Positions 1 to 10,269 of a DNA stretch of 64,000 bases are shown here, piece by piece; the first letter of the stretch is position 1; every line of letters starts with the position of its first letter. The stretch is from Galaxea fascicularis. Taxonomy: Eukaryota > Cnidaria > Anthozoa > Scleractinia > Euphylliidae. The notes under the pieces were generated by a model, which worked only from the letters and a program-made list of their open reading frames with translations, made no database searches and had not been told where the DNA came from. Where the stretch lies: positions 12,182,843 to 12,246,842 of the forward strand of contig OX419346.1 in the NCBI GenBank assembly GCA_948470475.1, given 5' to 3'. Position numbers and translations under genes: made by a program.

Positions 1-85
1 ATGGCTTCAAGAAGGTGGGAAAATGGGGTTTTCCTTTCCCAAACCAAGGTCCAGCAAATAGGCGATTGCGTTGAATGACAAGTAC
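1..85 (-). pseudogene. CACTA-like transposase gene, fourth exon (cut by window edge)
   Basis: The minus strand reads FAGPWFGKGKPHFPTFLKP. This matches the conserved 'AGLWFG-K-KP--NTFLKPF' segment that follows the NTDG block in metazoan CACTA/EnSpm-like 'transposase domain' proteins. It lies directly downstream, on the minus strand, of the exon at 199-439, so it should be the next exon of the same gene. The gene runs off the left edge of the window. I could not find a convincing AG acceptor, so the right-hand limit is approximate and the acceptor may be lost. Confidence 0.55.
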
Positions 86-198
86 ACATGATGATATTAT
101 ACATGTATCATCATATTCTTGGTGGGCATGTAACCCATCATTCAATAAATAAAGTCAAGAAAAATGAAACTTTAATCTAGCTCTATGAAAATATGCAC

Positions 199-439
199 CT
201 TAAGAGTGGTGGTAATTCATTGATAACAAGATAAACAGGCCAAACCGACCAACCAGTGGACTTGATAAGGGCAACACCATCCGTGTTCCCAAGAAAGGAG
301 ATGTTGCTTGGGTCTGATAGGAAGCCACCAGGTTTACTAAGGTCTTTGTACAGTACACCATCATAAACATCTTCCATGGCAGTTTGGTTCTTCTTATCTC
401 TTGAAAACCTGTATTTTAACAGGTCAATCATTCCCGGTC
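199..439 (-). pseudogene. CACTA-like transposase gene, third exon
   Basis: The exon encodes a stretch with the family motifs DLLKYRF, EDVYDGVLYKDL, NISFLGNTDGVALIKS and WPVYLVINELPPLLR. These correspond to the 'NTDG-P-FKSS--S-WPVY--INELP' block of animal CACTA/EnSpm-like transposase-domain proteins. The acceptor AG lies at 440-441 and the donor GT at 197-198 (minus sense). The incoming phase matches exon 2: one base from exon 2 plus GA gives Arg, restoring a typical 'L-S-R-P-G' junction. The intron to exon 2 is about 3.6 kb and holds a mariner-type element. No lesion is visible in this exon itself, but exon 1 of the gene is broken. Confidence 0.7.
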
Positions 440-852
440 CTACATAAATGTAAAATAACAATAAAATTAGTACAATTGCATAATTGCACTCTCTGACATC
501 TGTACAGTACTTGTGTAATGTACCAGTCAATTGAGATCCCCACCCTCCAGGTCCCAGGGAAGGGTGGGGGATTCTACGGGCTTTGAAACTCTTCTGAATA
601 ACAATCTGTGTCCTGGGGATGGAGCATTTGACTGATATTGACTTGCTGATCCCCCATGAGACAGAGCAGCTGGCAAAGCAAACCTCACTCCAAACCAATG
701 AAGTTGAGATGTAGGTAAGACACCTAAGTGATGTTAGAAAACATTGCCAAGGAGGTGCATGTAACGCTTCCCCCCCCCCAAAAAAAAGAGAAATCAAAAG
801 CGAGCAAGTCTAGGAAAGCCATTGTTGACTGCACTGACTCATGGCATTTGTG

Positions 853-1001
853 GAGGGTCCGAGTGGGGAGACATGATTGCCTGTGAACATAAAGACTGTC
901 CAGTTGAGTGGTTTCATTTTCAATGTGTAGGCCTTTCAAAAGTGCCACTCATGGCGTCTGAATGGATTTGTGGAAAGTGCAAATATAATTCACCTTGAGA
1001 G
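853..1001 (+). pseudogene. PHD-finger relic, ING-like
   Basis: The plus-strand reading frame contains CGGSEWGDMIACEHKDCPVE, then WFHFQCVGLSK and EWICGKCK, ending at a TGA. This is the Cys4-His-Cys3 spacing of an ING-type PHD finger, a histone-tail reader. The first Cys pair is incomplete: only one Cys is in frame, and another Cys appears upstream in a neighbouring frame, which suggests a frameshift or lost codon. It lies antisense inside the long intron of the CACTA-like gene, so it is probably part of another mobile-element protein. Some cnidarian transposon proteins end in such a PHD finger. No gene context supports an expressed protein. Confidence 0.5.
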
Positions 1002-1345
1002 TAGACAGATTTACAGGTGGGTTCCTTTAAACTTAACTTGAACCAGACAAACTTAGTATGTGTGATATGCAGTATAATTTTAATTTCGCTTTGAACGTTG
1101 CCGACAGTTTTGTAATCGGATGGTCATGAATAATAATGAAATATGGGTGCTTTGCCCAGCTTGTTTAACCCTCTGACTACTGCGCTGGTCAAAACCAGCC
1201 GCACAAGACTGCCATGTTTCAAAACATTGCAACTTTCTCAATCGCATGAATATTGCCTTAACTGTCAGTTGTGAGCATGAAATGGAATGTCCTTAAAATT
1301 TGGATATCCAATAAACACAAGAAACGTAACACTTTTTACCAAATA

Positions 1346-2445
1346 CAGTACTGTGCAAAAGTAATGAGAGCGAATTTCGACGAATTTCGAGACATTTCGT
1401 CACTTTTCGACGAAAACTAGCGATTTTTTGAACGAAACGAAATATCGCCGAACTTTCGACGAATTTTCGAAAGCGCTATTGTCTTGACACTTTCGAAATT
1501 TCGAAATTGTATGCGAATGTTCCAGCGAAAATTCGAACGACAATTCGAGAAGATTCGCGAAATTTCGAAGAATGCTCAAAGCGTGTTTCGAAGTTTCGAA
1601 GAGTGCAGCGAATTTTCAAGGCTGAGGTAAGTTCATTGTACAGTGTAAGAAGGCTTTTGCTTCCTTCGATCAACCCTTTGCATAAACAATTCTATTTGAG
1701 ACAGCAAGGCATCATGTGTTACAAGTTGCGTGACGACACTAAGAACGGTTGCGTAGGAGACCAGTTTGACAGCGGGGGCAAGTAATAGAATGGTGAATTG
1801 TTGAACCAATTCTATGTTTCTCTGAAATCATTCACATTTTCGAACTACTGGTATGCAAGTCAAAGCGCTTTTTGTCTATGAAGAGGATCAAAACATTGCA
1901 AGCTTGGCCTTCAGTCAGAGTTAGATTTCAACCAGAAATATGCATGCGTAATCAAGATCATGGAGTATAATCCCGCTTATTGTCATTACGATTCAGTCCT
2001 TGACGGTTAGTCTTGTCTAAACACAAACGGGCAGTTACTCTACTGAAGCAGAGTGCGGGTTAAATCTCTCAAGCTCATTTTTGAAACGCTCTTCAGTCGT
2101 GGTGTAAATAAATCAACAAAGCGCGTTTAGTTCCGAGTTATGTATGTTACTGCAATTTTAATGTACAGTGTATTTTAAACGACAGTTCACTGCTTCGAAA
2201 ATTCAAAGAAACGAAAGTTCATTTCTTTGAAATTTCGAAAGCAAGAAAAGTTCGTTACTTCGAATTTTCGAAAGAGTTCGCAGCAACGAAAGTTCGGTAC
2301 TTCGAAATTTCGAAAGAATTCGCATCATTTCACCGAATTTTCTTCGAAATATCGCATTGAGTGACGCGAAATACCGCGCGAAAATTCGCAAGAACAATAG
2401 ACGAAATTCGTCGAAATTCGCTCTCATTACTTTTGCACAGTACTG
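1346..2445. mobile_element. Tc1/mariner-type non-autonomous element with TA target duplication
   Basis: The ends are perfect inverted repeats beginning CAGTACTGTGCAAAAGTAAT and continuing through GAGAGCGAATTTCGACGAATTTCG. Each end is flanked by TA (1344-1345 and 2446-2447). The opening bases match the usual Tc1/mariner terminus (CAGTACTGTGCAAAAG). The 1,100-bp interior has no transposase. Both subterminal regions are crowded with TTCGAA/TTTCGAAA motifs on either strand (about 1370-1620 and 2195-2420), although the two arms are not simple copies of each other beyond the first ~45 bp. It lies in the long intron of the CACTA-like gene. Confidence 0.85.
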
Positions 2446-2449
2446 TATG

Positions 2450-4060
2450 GCCTTTTGAGTTTGGACAAGAAGGAAAATGACCGTTTTAACGTCAAAGAGA
2501 GACAACAAAAATGCCCCTTTTTGCCTTTATGTTTTCTAAAGAAATCATCGTTGAAAAACCAAACTTTGACCATCATAATAAAATTCAGTCCTTGTTCTAG
2601 CTTCGAAATGACTTTTTTGGTTCATGTTCTTCTCCCAAGTATAGATACAGCCTTTTGTTCCAGTGCATTCGGGCCTTCCTGCTATTTTCAACAGCTCGAC
2701 CGCATTGCATGCTGGGAAATAATTTTTGACAGCGCCCATTCCTTTCCCGCATTTTTTTTCACATACAGCCACTCCGACCTAGCACCAAAAATTCGTGCTT
2801 GTGGTAATTTTCAGTGCTCACAAATCCCAAAATATGCGGCAGTAGGTTGAGAAATTCATCAGTAGGCAAGTCCCAAAGGTACTAAGTGTCTGACTGGCCA
2901 AATTCCCAGTTCGTTGAGTAACAAGCCAAATTCTACAACAAAGTACATCACCTTGCTCGCTTCTTTGAGAAAGTGGACTCTTAGCTACCGTCACGCTTAA
3001 CGATGCTTATCAGGCAGCCACTAAAGATGAAAAATGGCTGTAAACTTAGCAAAATTCGCAAAGAAACCGAACTTGGGCCATTCTTCTGCAACACAGTTGA
3101 AAAACAGCTACATCAGCAGGAGTTTCAATAAAATTTGAAGTAGGCAGCTGGTTAGAGAGGAGTAACCGGCTTTACTTTAATTTCAAAGAATCTTTCTTTA
3201 ATTACTTAAATTTAGGGGAAAAAGTAGCCGACTTCTCTAAGCGAAGTAGCTCACGCTTTTCATCAGCCGTCGGTGCTTATTGAAAGCACAGTGTCAGAAT
3301 GACGTTTTCAGAGACATTGAGCCTTCAGTGCTTTAGGACAGCACCACTTTCTGTGGTAGTTTCAAATAAAGAGTCGCAAAATACTATGGATTGTCGATAG
3401 GTGGAAAATCACCCCGAAAACGTAAAAACAGCAGGTAGTCAATGGGTTAATAGTTGAACAAAAAAATGTGTGTTAAATTAGCATTGTACCAGCAACAACA
3501 AGGCAAACAGCAGAACATTTGAATTTTTTTTTCATAGTAAACGTTGGACTGTTTTAAATTTCTTACCCCAGATTGGATCATTTGATCTCAATTTCTGCTT
3601 CAGGGGGTGGGGGTATTGATGCTTTTTTACCAAGGTGCATGTCAAATTCTCCACCTTTCCCCAGGAACTGGGGGGTGGGGGTTTCAATTGACTGGTGCAT
3701 AAATCTTGTACTGGTACTTATACATGTAATGTGAATGTTGAAAAATTTTTCTGGAATGCAAGGTTGTTTTGTTACTTTCTTGCTGTTTTGCAATAAATTG
3801 GTTACACTAGTGTAGTACCACATGCCTTTTAGCAGACAAACAAGGCAATTCCACGTAAATAATCGTTTTTCTTTTCCTGGAGCAAAGCTGGAGCTCTCCT
3901 TTCCAATCAAAAGATACATACACCTGTTCAACTTAATTTATCCAATGAACACAAACAACATTCGTGCATAATTAGAATATTGAGATCAAGTCATATATGA
4001 TTGTTTTCGTGATAAACAAAATCATTTTTCTAAATGTCATTTTTCAACATGCCCTATTTG
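2450..4060. other. Intron remainder of the CACTA-like gene, nothing recognised
   Basis: This is the rest of the intron between the CACTA-like exons at 4067 and 439. I see no coding similarity, RNA gene or clear repeat. Reading frames here lack recognisable motifs. A homopyrimidine/G-rich patch lies near 3600-3680. Confidence 0.4.
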
Positions 4061-4066
4061 ACTTAC

Positions 4067-4627
4067 TTGAGAGAACAGTGGAAAGCTGCTCTTCTACAGG
4101 GACTTCAATGAACAATGCCTTTGAGGAAAGATGATCACCACATACTTTGTATGTATCGTCTTTTTGTGGTACAGTAGAAGAAACATACACTTGGCAGTTA
4201 ATATTAGGGCAACAAAAATGCTGCTTGATGGGGTGGTTTAATTTCCTAAAATACTGTTGAAATTGTATGATGTTTGGAACCACTGAATTTTCTTTGGGAC
4301 AGTGAATACGAAGTAATTCCAAGAGGTCGTCCACAGCTGCCAGAGAAATTTTATGTCTTAAAGCAAATGCCATAGTCAAGAGCAGACTATCATCATATGT
4401 GATTTGGGCGCCTTCATAGAGTACGTCCGTGTCAGATGTAGTAGATAATCCAGCTGTGTCTTCTGAGGCAGAGTCCCCTCTTATGCTTCCTTCTGTATAA
4501 TAATCGTCTTCGAAATCCTCCAAGAATGCAGCTAGACCAGCATCTTCACTGTCATCTGGTAGTCCTTCTTGCGCATGTACACCACCATGGATTAACGTCA
4601 GGTCTTGATCTGCTTGATGTGGAGTAC
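4067..4627 (-). pseudogene. CACTA-like transposase gene, second exon
   Basis: The exon opens after an AG acceptor (4628-4629) and closes at CAA|GTAAGT (donor at 4065-4066). It encodes an acidic N-terminal segment, then LYEGAQITYDDSLLLTMAFA, a helix ending DDLLELLRIHCP, and a zinc-binding stretch with FCCPNINCQVYV and KVCGDH. This order matches the N-terminal half of cnidarian CACTA/EnSpm-like transposase-domain proteins: 'LYEGS-LT--QALVL-F', 'LSDLL-LI---LP', then a C2HC-type knuckle. The exon is open throughout, and its phase fits both exon 1 (third-frame end) and exon 3. Confidence 0.7.
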
Positions 4628-5305
4628 CTGTCTATCATCCTTAAAAGTTGCTCATATTGCTGTTCATGATTATTTAAAAGTAAAAGGAGGAAGTAATTGC
4701 AGCTACATTGCAATCATAACCTCTGGCACGTACCCAGGGTAGTGCATGCAGTGTCGATCTCACCAGAATTTTGCATCCTACTCCTTTGGTTGCGGTTCTT
4801 TATGTTCAGAGTTGTCTTCATTCGACTTAAAACCGTGGCTTTTTTGCTTTAAAATAGAAATATGTTTCTAACGTTTCCTTTCTTTTAGCTTTCACCATGA
4901 ATAAAGATGAACTGGCTCGCCACACAGCAACTCAAAAGTAATTGAAAACAAATACGGTGAACTATTTGAAGCACTTGCTCAAATGCAACTGAGCTGCTCA
5001 TTGGTTTAAGTGTCACAGACCCAGCCAATCATAAGCCCTGTTGTAGAAAAAAATCATCCAAAGCATGTTTGACCACCGTTTAGCCGCCACCCGTCACCGT
5101 TTTCGATGTTTGATGTAGATCAAACGTTTTTATCCAACATTACGAGTTACGAACAAATGTTTGATCATTTAGCCACCCCGACCAACAAACTGTGCACAGC
5201 CGGTAGAAAGCAACCAAATGATAATCGTGGGCGGGTTCGTTTCTTACACAAACCTATATTATGACACAATAATTATTGTAAGTTTAACTAAGCTTACTCC
5301 CTTAC

Positions 5306-5691
5306 CTGTTGGGAGCCCAGCTTCCAGAACTGTAGATATCTCCATGGATGAATGTGATGCAGGGCTGTCTTCAGACTGGAAATAGCAATCTTCTTATGAC
5401 GACACAATTGTGCTCGTTTCACAAACATCGGAATACTGCGAGCTACTGCTTCCGACGAGCTACTGCTTCCTAAAAATTCCTCAACGTCAAAGGCATGATT
5501 GTGACGATCACCCGAGCTTATTTCTTCAAACTCGATGCTGTTATCAATCCACCCGGGTTCATCTCTTTCAGCATCACTAAGCGATGCAGTTTTTTTTGTT
5601 CGCGCTATTTTGTTACTTTTGGTTTCGACTGATCAGAATCATAGACCCATCGTTTGTATGAGGAATGCTTTCTTCCTCTCTGGTCACTCAT
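5306..5691 (-). pseudogene. CACTA-like transposase gene, first exon with three lesions
   Basis: The start ATG is at 5689-5691 and opens MSDQRGRKHSSYKRW. The donor is CAACAG|GTAAGG at 5305-5304. Translation needs three corrections to reach the donor in the phase used by exon 2: a one-base gap in an A-run near 5608, a 17-bp tandem duplication (5439-5455 and 5456-5472, one mismatch), and an in-frame TAA at 5394-5396. After these the frame runs into SEDSPASHSSMEISTVLEAG and joins exon 2. The gene is therefore dead at its 5' end. The start lies only about 95 bp from the left end of the TTAA transposon, so that insertion removed or displaced the promoter region. Confidence 0.65.
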
Positions 5692-5991
5692 GATCAAAGT
5701 GTGTACTAGCGAAAAGCTCAATTTTCCTGTCCACGATGCAAAGCTGAGCCACGCCTTTGAAGTCATCATCCGGGTATTTGTTAAGGTGGCCGAACACAGT
5801 TTTGAAGGACTTATGCCGAATTCACCATTATTTTTTTCCTATTTATGTTTGGGCGTCCATTTTTCGCAAGTTTCAAGGTTGGCCATAGAAGAATTTATTG
5901 CTGCATTTTGGGAAAGGTGTGTTCTGTTGCCATGGCAACAGACCTAGTGAAAGACAAGGTTTAAAAAATGGTTTTTGTTCATTTAAAAAAA

Positions 5992-6231
5992 ATCCAGTCG
6001 TTAGATTTTTTTCATCATTTGCCCACTATGAATTCACGTAAAATCCCTTCTGTCAACACTCTTCTAATAAAATTTTGACAGAGAGGGTTTTCGTAATTCA
6101 CCATGGACCGTTTTCATTCCATTTTCTGTATTAAAATTCCGTCTGTCAAAATTCAGATTTTTTGTGATAGATCACTCATGTGGTTTCTGAACTATTTTTT
6201 TGCTAAATTTCGTTAAATTCTAACGACTGGG
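5992..6231. repeat. Short inverted repeat in the element's 3' region
   Basis: ATCCAGTCGTTAGATTT (5992-6008) and its near reverse complement (6215-6231) enclose about 205 bp of AT-rich sequence. It lies between the stop codon of the transposase and the left end of the TTAA element. It may be a small nested foldback element or an internal structure of the host transposon; no flanking duplication decides this. Confidence 0.4.
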
Positions 6232-6380
6232 TTGTTTGAAATTGACGTGTTTCTGCAAACGCACTCGGTCTCAATTTTTCGCGCAACTGCGCATGTGCAG
6301 CATTGAACTTGGTTCCTTGGCTCCCTGACATTCGAAAACAATCAACGTGTCATCAGTGAACGTGCGGTTTTTTCTCCCTT

Positions 6381-8959
6381 TTATTGCAACCTTCCGTTAA
6401 AATGGTTAAGGATTTGGTGGAGTACAACTGGGTCAGCAGTGCCACGTACTCTGCGACGAACAGATGAACCGCCTAATGTTGTTGCTGGATTTGCGAGAAT
6501 GACAAGAAGGCCTCGTTCGCCATGCTTTTCAAACAGTGTTAGAAGATGCTGGTAACCGATGCCAGAGTCAGCGAGTTTTTTCGCTAATCCCTTTTTAATT
6601 ACACCAGTATCAGAAGAATTGCACAAATTGCCTTGAAAGGATTGCTGAAGGGCATAACTGTGGTCAAGATAATTCAGTTCTTCAAGTGCAGATTCCATCG
6701 TCGTTGTTTTGCTCTTGTTTACGATTTCGCAAGCGCTGAAGCCAAGAGGAGAGTCGAAGAGAATTTTGCTGAGCGCTTTCACGTCTTCTAGAGCATCGTG
6801 GCCGGGAAAATTTGTCTTAAAAAGGACTTTGTAGACAGCTGCTTGATTGGTCTTCACAAATGAACCGTCCTCCGTTTGCAACGCTTGACATTTTTCTTTG
6901 ATGAGCTTTCGAATGAAAGCAAGACTGTGTGCGAAATGAACGTTTAGTTCTTTCATTTTAGGAATAAGTTGTGGTGAATAGTGAAGCAATGTTCTAAGCA
7001 AAACTGGAGTGTCAAAAGAGGAAGAATTGTGGCCGACAAGGATGACTTTGGCGCAATCATTCCGAATTTTTGATGCTGCTATGAAATCAACAAAGGACTC
7101 GAGACACTCGGCTTGAGAGACAGTCTCCAAAGGGTTCCCACCACGGTGAAGGACTGTTTTACCGCCTATTGATGCTGTTTGGAATTTATTTACCTGTGAA
7201 GCATGAAAAGAAATGCCTTTCTTCGGTAGCACAAATCTTGAAAATGTTTGCCCTTGTTCAGTGTGGGCGGCTAATTGAATAATTTCAGCTTCCTTTCCTC
7301 CACAGCTTGTCTCCGTATCAAATGAAATTAACATGAAGCGCTTCGTTCTCAAATCATCTACAGAGCATGTAATGAACTTCTTCTGGGGTCGATTTGTAAA
7401 AGTAGGGACATTTTTCTCAAACTCTTTTAATTTTTCCTTTGTGACGATGGCTCTTTGAAGAAGTTGTGGATCCAGTGTAAGTGCGACACCACTTTGGTAA
7501 GTCACCCCCTCTCTGTTTACATCTGATTTATTTCTCGCTTTCTTTCTCATGTAGTTTTGCCTACGTTCTTTCTTGAATTTAACGGACGACTTTCGGTGTT
7601 TTTCAGCTTCCCTTTCTTTGTCCAATGATAAAATGTTTTTCTCTGTGATATTTCCTGGCTCTACATTTAGACAGCGAAGGGTATCAAGCAAATATTGTTT
7701 TCCCAAATTTGTTTGTGCAACAGCGGCTGCAACTCTTTGGTCAGAACTTTCACTGCCACCGTAAAATCTAATTTTTGGAGCTTTTGAACCAACAGTGCTG
7801 TGCCAGCTTTCGTTAATTTGTGAAGAAGCGTTCGAAACCAATTTCTTGACAACAAGGTCACTTGCATATACATTGAACAAATTGGTTAAAACCGTTTTTA
7901 AACTTTCACCCTGTAAGTCCTTTCCGTTTGGTAAATCCTTGTGGTGATACTGACCAGGATTCTTTGTATATTCACACCAATTTAATTTGTGGTCTCGACA
8001 TTGCTGATGGTCCCCGAAGGCATGAGGAACAATCGCCTTCATTGTAACTTTTAACCGCTCAGGCTCTCCCTTGTTTTGACTTAGGCAGTAGCTAAAGCAC
8101 TTGTGAAAGTAGTCTATAACCTTCTGTGAAAGTGGTGACTCCCCTGGCTGATTTTTTCTCTCGGAGCTAATTTTGTTCAAGTGACTGACAATTGTTCTTG
8201 TTGCATGACTTGCATCAGACCACTTTTCTACATTATACTCTACTTCTTCTCGGATTTTTGCAATTGTAGCACTGTCATCATCCCCAATAAACACAGAGTA
8301 CTTTACTCCATGATTGGGTGCTTGTTGAAAAAGTCTCACTCCTACCGCTGGTTCCATTGATTTTGACGACCCTGTATGGTTTATGCGGCAATCATGGTAA
8401 ACAGGTTCCTTGCCTTTTGATTTACTTGCTTCACAAATTCTGCAAAATTTATTTGCACTGGCAAAGTCTATGACTTTCTTTGTGTGAGTGCCCATGATAG
8501 CCCCATGTCCAGTGAGAGAATTGTTTGCCCTACCCCTTTTCAGCCACTGCATGTCATAAGAGACAGACAATGGCATGAGACCATCATCACCTCGAATATG
8601 ACCGTTATTTTCTGCTTGATAAATTTCATCGTCTAAAACCATTTGACATGAATTAGTAGCCACTTCTTCTATTGCCTTGCCAACTTCTCGCTCTCGGTTT
8701 TTGTATGCAGTTTTGTTGATTGTTGGCATGTTCAGGGTTGAAAGAAAACTGTTTACATGAGTGTAGCCAATTCCATTGTCAAGAGCACCAAGTGCAATTC
8801 TTGTATTGATATCATAGGGTTTTGGTCCTCGCTTTCCATATTGATGTTGCCCTGAGGTAACTATTGTGTTCTCTTTATCACATTGCTGGCACACTACTGA
8901 AATGATGCTAGCACTTCCAACTTTTGTTTCTTTCACAGCACTTGAGAGAGAAAGAGGTC
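6381..8959 (-). CDS. Mutator-like transposase fused to a DEDDh 3'-5' exonuclease, main exon
   Basis: The exon starts at an AG acceptor (8960-8961) and runs open to the stop at 6381. Counting from the GTG at 8934-8936 (residue 1): a CxxC knuckle at 16-19; GKRGPKPYDINTR at 34-46; a DDE-like core with D128 (SVSYDMQW), a CxxC at 165-168, INHTG at 185-189, acidic GDDD at 218-221 and E377 (QINESWHS). A basic linker follows (440-475), then an exonuclease fold with DTET (D540, E542), GHNSSSFDTP (D642) and HDALED (H713, D718), i.e. all DEDDh residues. The N-terminal part matches the Mutator-like transposase domain family; the C-terminal half resembles DnaQ/PML-C-type exonucleases. The exon itself shows no lesion. 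It should excise and reinsert the surrounding TTAA element; the exonuclease role is unknown. Confidence 0.85.
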
Positions 8960-9445
8960 CTAGAATTGGAAAAGTATGTATTGGTACCTTAGGGTTACAG
9001 ATTGGCGAATGATTATTAGACCATTGTTCTTATTCCTCGATCGGTTTGTAAGTGTAAATCAAAATAAAAACTTGAGTTGTGTGACCAAGCTTTTGTGCAA
9101 TCTTAGAAACAACAATTATTAATGTTGCAAACAAGAAGAGGATTTCCTGTAATCATAGGGATTCTAGTTTCAATTCCCAGACTATGTTAGGTAAACCAAT
9201 ACAAAAATGAATTGTATATTTCATTTATAAGTGCCATTATATTTACAAAGTTGTTATATGTATAATAAATTTATTTCATGTTTTGAGCTGGTAACTGATT
9301 TTTTTCTACCCTCTTATCACTATATAAATTTGAATAAAGGCTGAATCTACTAGGATTGTTAGAGGTAGTCTGTTTTGTTGTTGTTGTTTTTAGTAAACAC
9401 TCAAGTGAGAAAAAAACACTAAACATGACATCTACAACATTTTAC

Positions 9446-9590
9446 CAGAGTTACACTGTTAACAAGATTTCAAACTATTTGCCATCAGCCCAAGGTCAAC
9501 AATTCTGTAGCCAGTCAAAGAAAATGGCCCCGATTTGGTGGAATGGCCTTGTTCTTTTTCGCCATCTCTTTCAACGAAGGACTTATGAAA
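9446..9590 (-). pseudogene. Upstream exon of the Mutator-like transposase with an in-frame stop
   Basis: The minus strand reads KSGPFSLTGYRIVDLGLMAN, then SLKSC, stop, QCNSG. This is the 'GYRIVDL--L---L---C--C' start of Mutator-like transposase domains. The donor TCTG|GTAAAA (GT at 9445-9444) joins in phase with the main exon: the split Gly codon gives QCNSGPLSLSS. The in-frame TAA (9459-9461) falls between the two Cys codons of the expected CxxC. It is the only nonsense codon I see in the recognised exons, so this copy is probably inactive unless the base is an error or polymorphism. The upstream acceptor (near 9590) is uncertain. Confidence 0.65.
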
Positions 9591-9683
9591 TCAAAAGTAA
9601 TACAACATGAATTCTTGTAAATTGTTTTAATATTTGTGGCAAAATAACCTTCAAGGAAGAATATCCAACCGGTTTATTTCCAC

Positions 9684-10193
9684 CTACCAAGTCTTCAGCA
9701 AGTCTTTGCGGAGGTTTGATTTTTTCCTCAAGATGTGTGGCTCAGCCAGGACAGGTAAGGCGATGTTATCTGAATCCTCGTTAGAGATGAGTCTACGTTT
9801 ACATTTCTCAACTCGTGCTTTTTCAGTCCGAGCTTTTCGTTTCTCAGCTTTGCGCGTTCGGGAAAAAATAAAGATTGTATTTGAAGAAGCAGTTGCATCT
9901 TCGTTTCCGCAAAATGCAAGGGCCGATGAAAGATAAATGGACACCAAAACAGCAACAGGTAGTCCCAGCAAAACTTGATAATTACACTCGTGGTTTTCCC
10001 GCTGATTACTTTTTGATTCACGATCACGCGAATCATTTTTTAGCACAGAATCGCTACAAAAAACACTGCATGCCTTGGGTAGGGTTTTTAGTTGTAAAAC
10101 ATTGTGAGGTCTTTTGAATGACTGTGAATTTGCACGGCATTTGCCAAACCACCGGAAACACAACAAAAACAATTTTGTCGCAATCGCCGCCAT
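9684..10193 (-). CDS. Candidate first exon of the TTAA-element transposase gene
   Basis: The ATG (AAAC-ATG-GCG context) lies about 70 bp inside the right terminal repeat, where a transposase gene would be expected to begin. The 169-residue frame opens with a hydrophobic, Arg-containing stretch (MAAIATKLFLLCFRWFGK), has a second hydrophobic stretch (LLGLPVAVLVSIYLSSALAF) and ends in a basic region (RTRKAEKRKARTEKARVEKC). A possible donor TTG|GTAGGT is present at the end, but its phase does not fit the next exon as I place it. I see no similarity to a known domain. It may be a genuine N-terminal exon, a separate element ORF, or an open frame by chance. Confidence 0.35.
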   Translation of the reverse strand: MAAIATKLFLLCFRWFGKCRANSQSFKRPHNVLQLKTLPKACSVFCSDSVLKNDSRDRESKSNQRENHECNYQVLLGLPVAVLVSIYLSSALAFCGNEDATASSNTIFIFSRTRKAEKRKARTEKARVEKCKRRLISNEDSDNIALPVLAEPHILRKKSNLRKDLLKTW

Positions 10194-10269
10194 GTTTGTT
10201 TTGGTTTTTAAAAGCCGCGCCGGCTCACAACACCGCTGACCACCCTGAAACTGTGTTCGGCCACCTTAA

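Larger units (their letters stand above)
5785..10265 (-). mobile_element. TTAA-flanked DNA transposon encoding a Mutator-like transposase-exonuclease
   Basis: Both ends read GGTGGCCGAACACAGTTT inward and are flanked by TTAA (5781-5784 and 10266-10269), giving a 4,481-bp element. The ends diverge after about 18 bp. All recognised coding exons lie inside it on the minus strand (about 10193 to 6381), and the candidate first ATG is only about 70 bp inside the right end. A TTAA duplication is the habit of Kolobok and piggyBac elements, whereas classical Mutator elements duplicate 8-11 bp. The transposase nevertheless resembles the 'Mutator-like transposase' domain seen in many invertebrate proteins. 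I therefore describe the element as TTAA-class with a Mutator-like transposase and leave the superfamily open. Confidence 0.8.

Noticed and set aside
183..797. A 204-codon minus-strand open frame
   Set aside because: Only the part from 439 to 199 matches a family and it has proper splice borders. The upstream part is intron read-through.
3578..3931. 117-codon minus frame in the CACTA intron
   Set aside because: No recognised motif, no splice support, low-complexity ends.
5654..5947. Plus-strand 97-codon frame at the left end of the TTAA element
   Set aside because: It crosses the transposon boundary and overlaps the CACTA-like start antisense; no motif.
7573..7873. Open frames overlapping the transposase-exonuclease exon in other frames
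   Set aside because: Shadows of the long coding exon with no motifs of their own.
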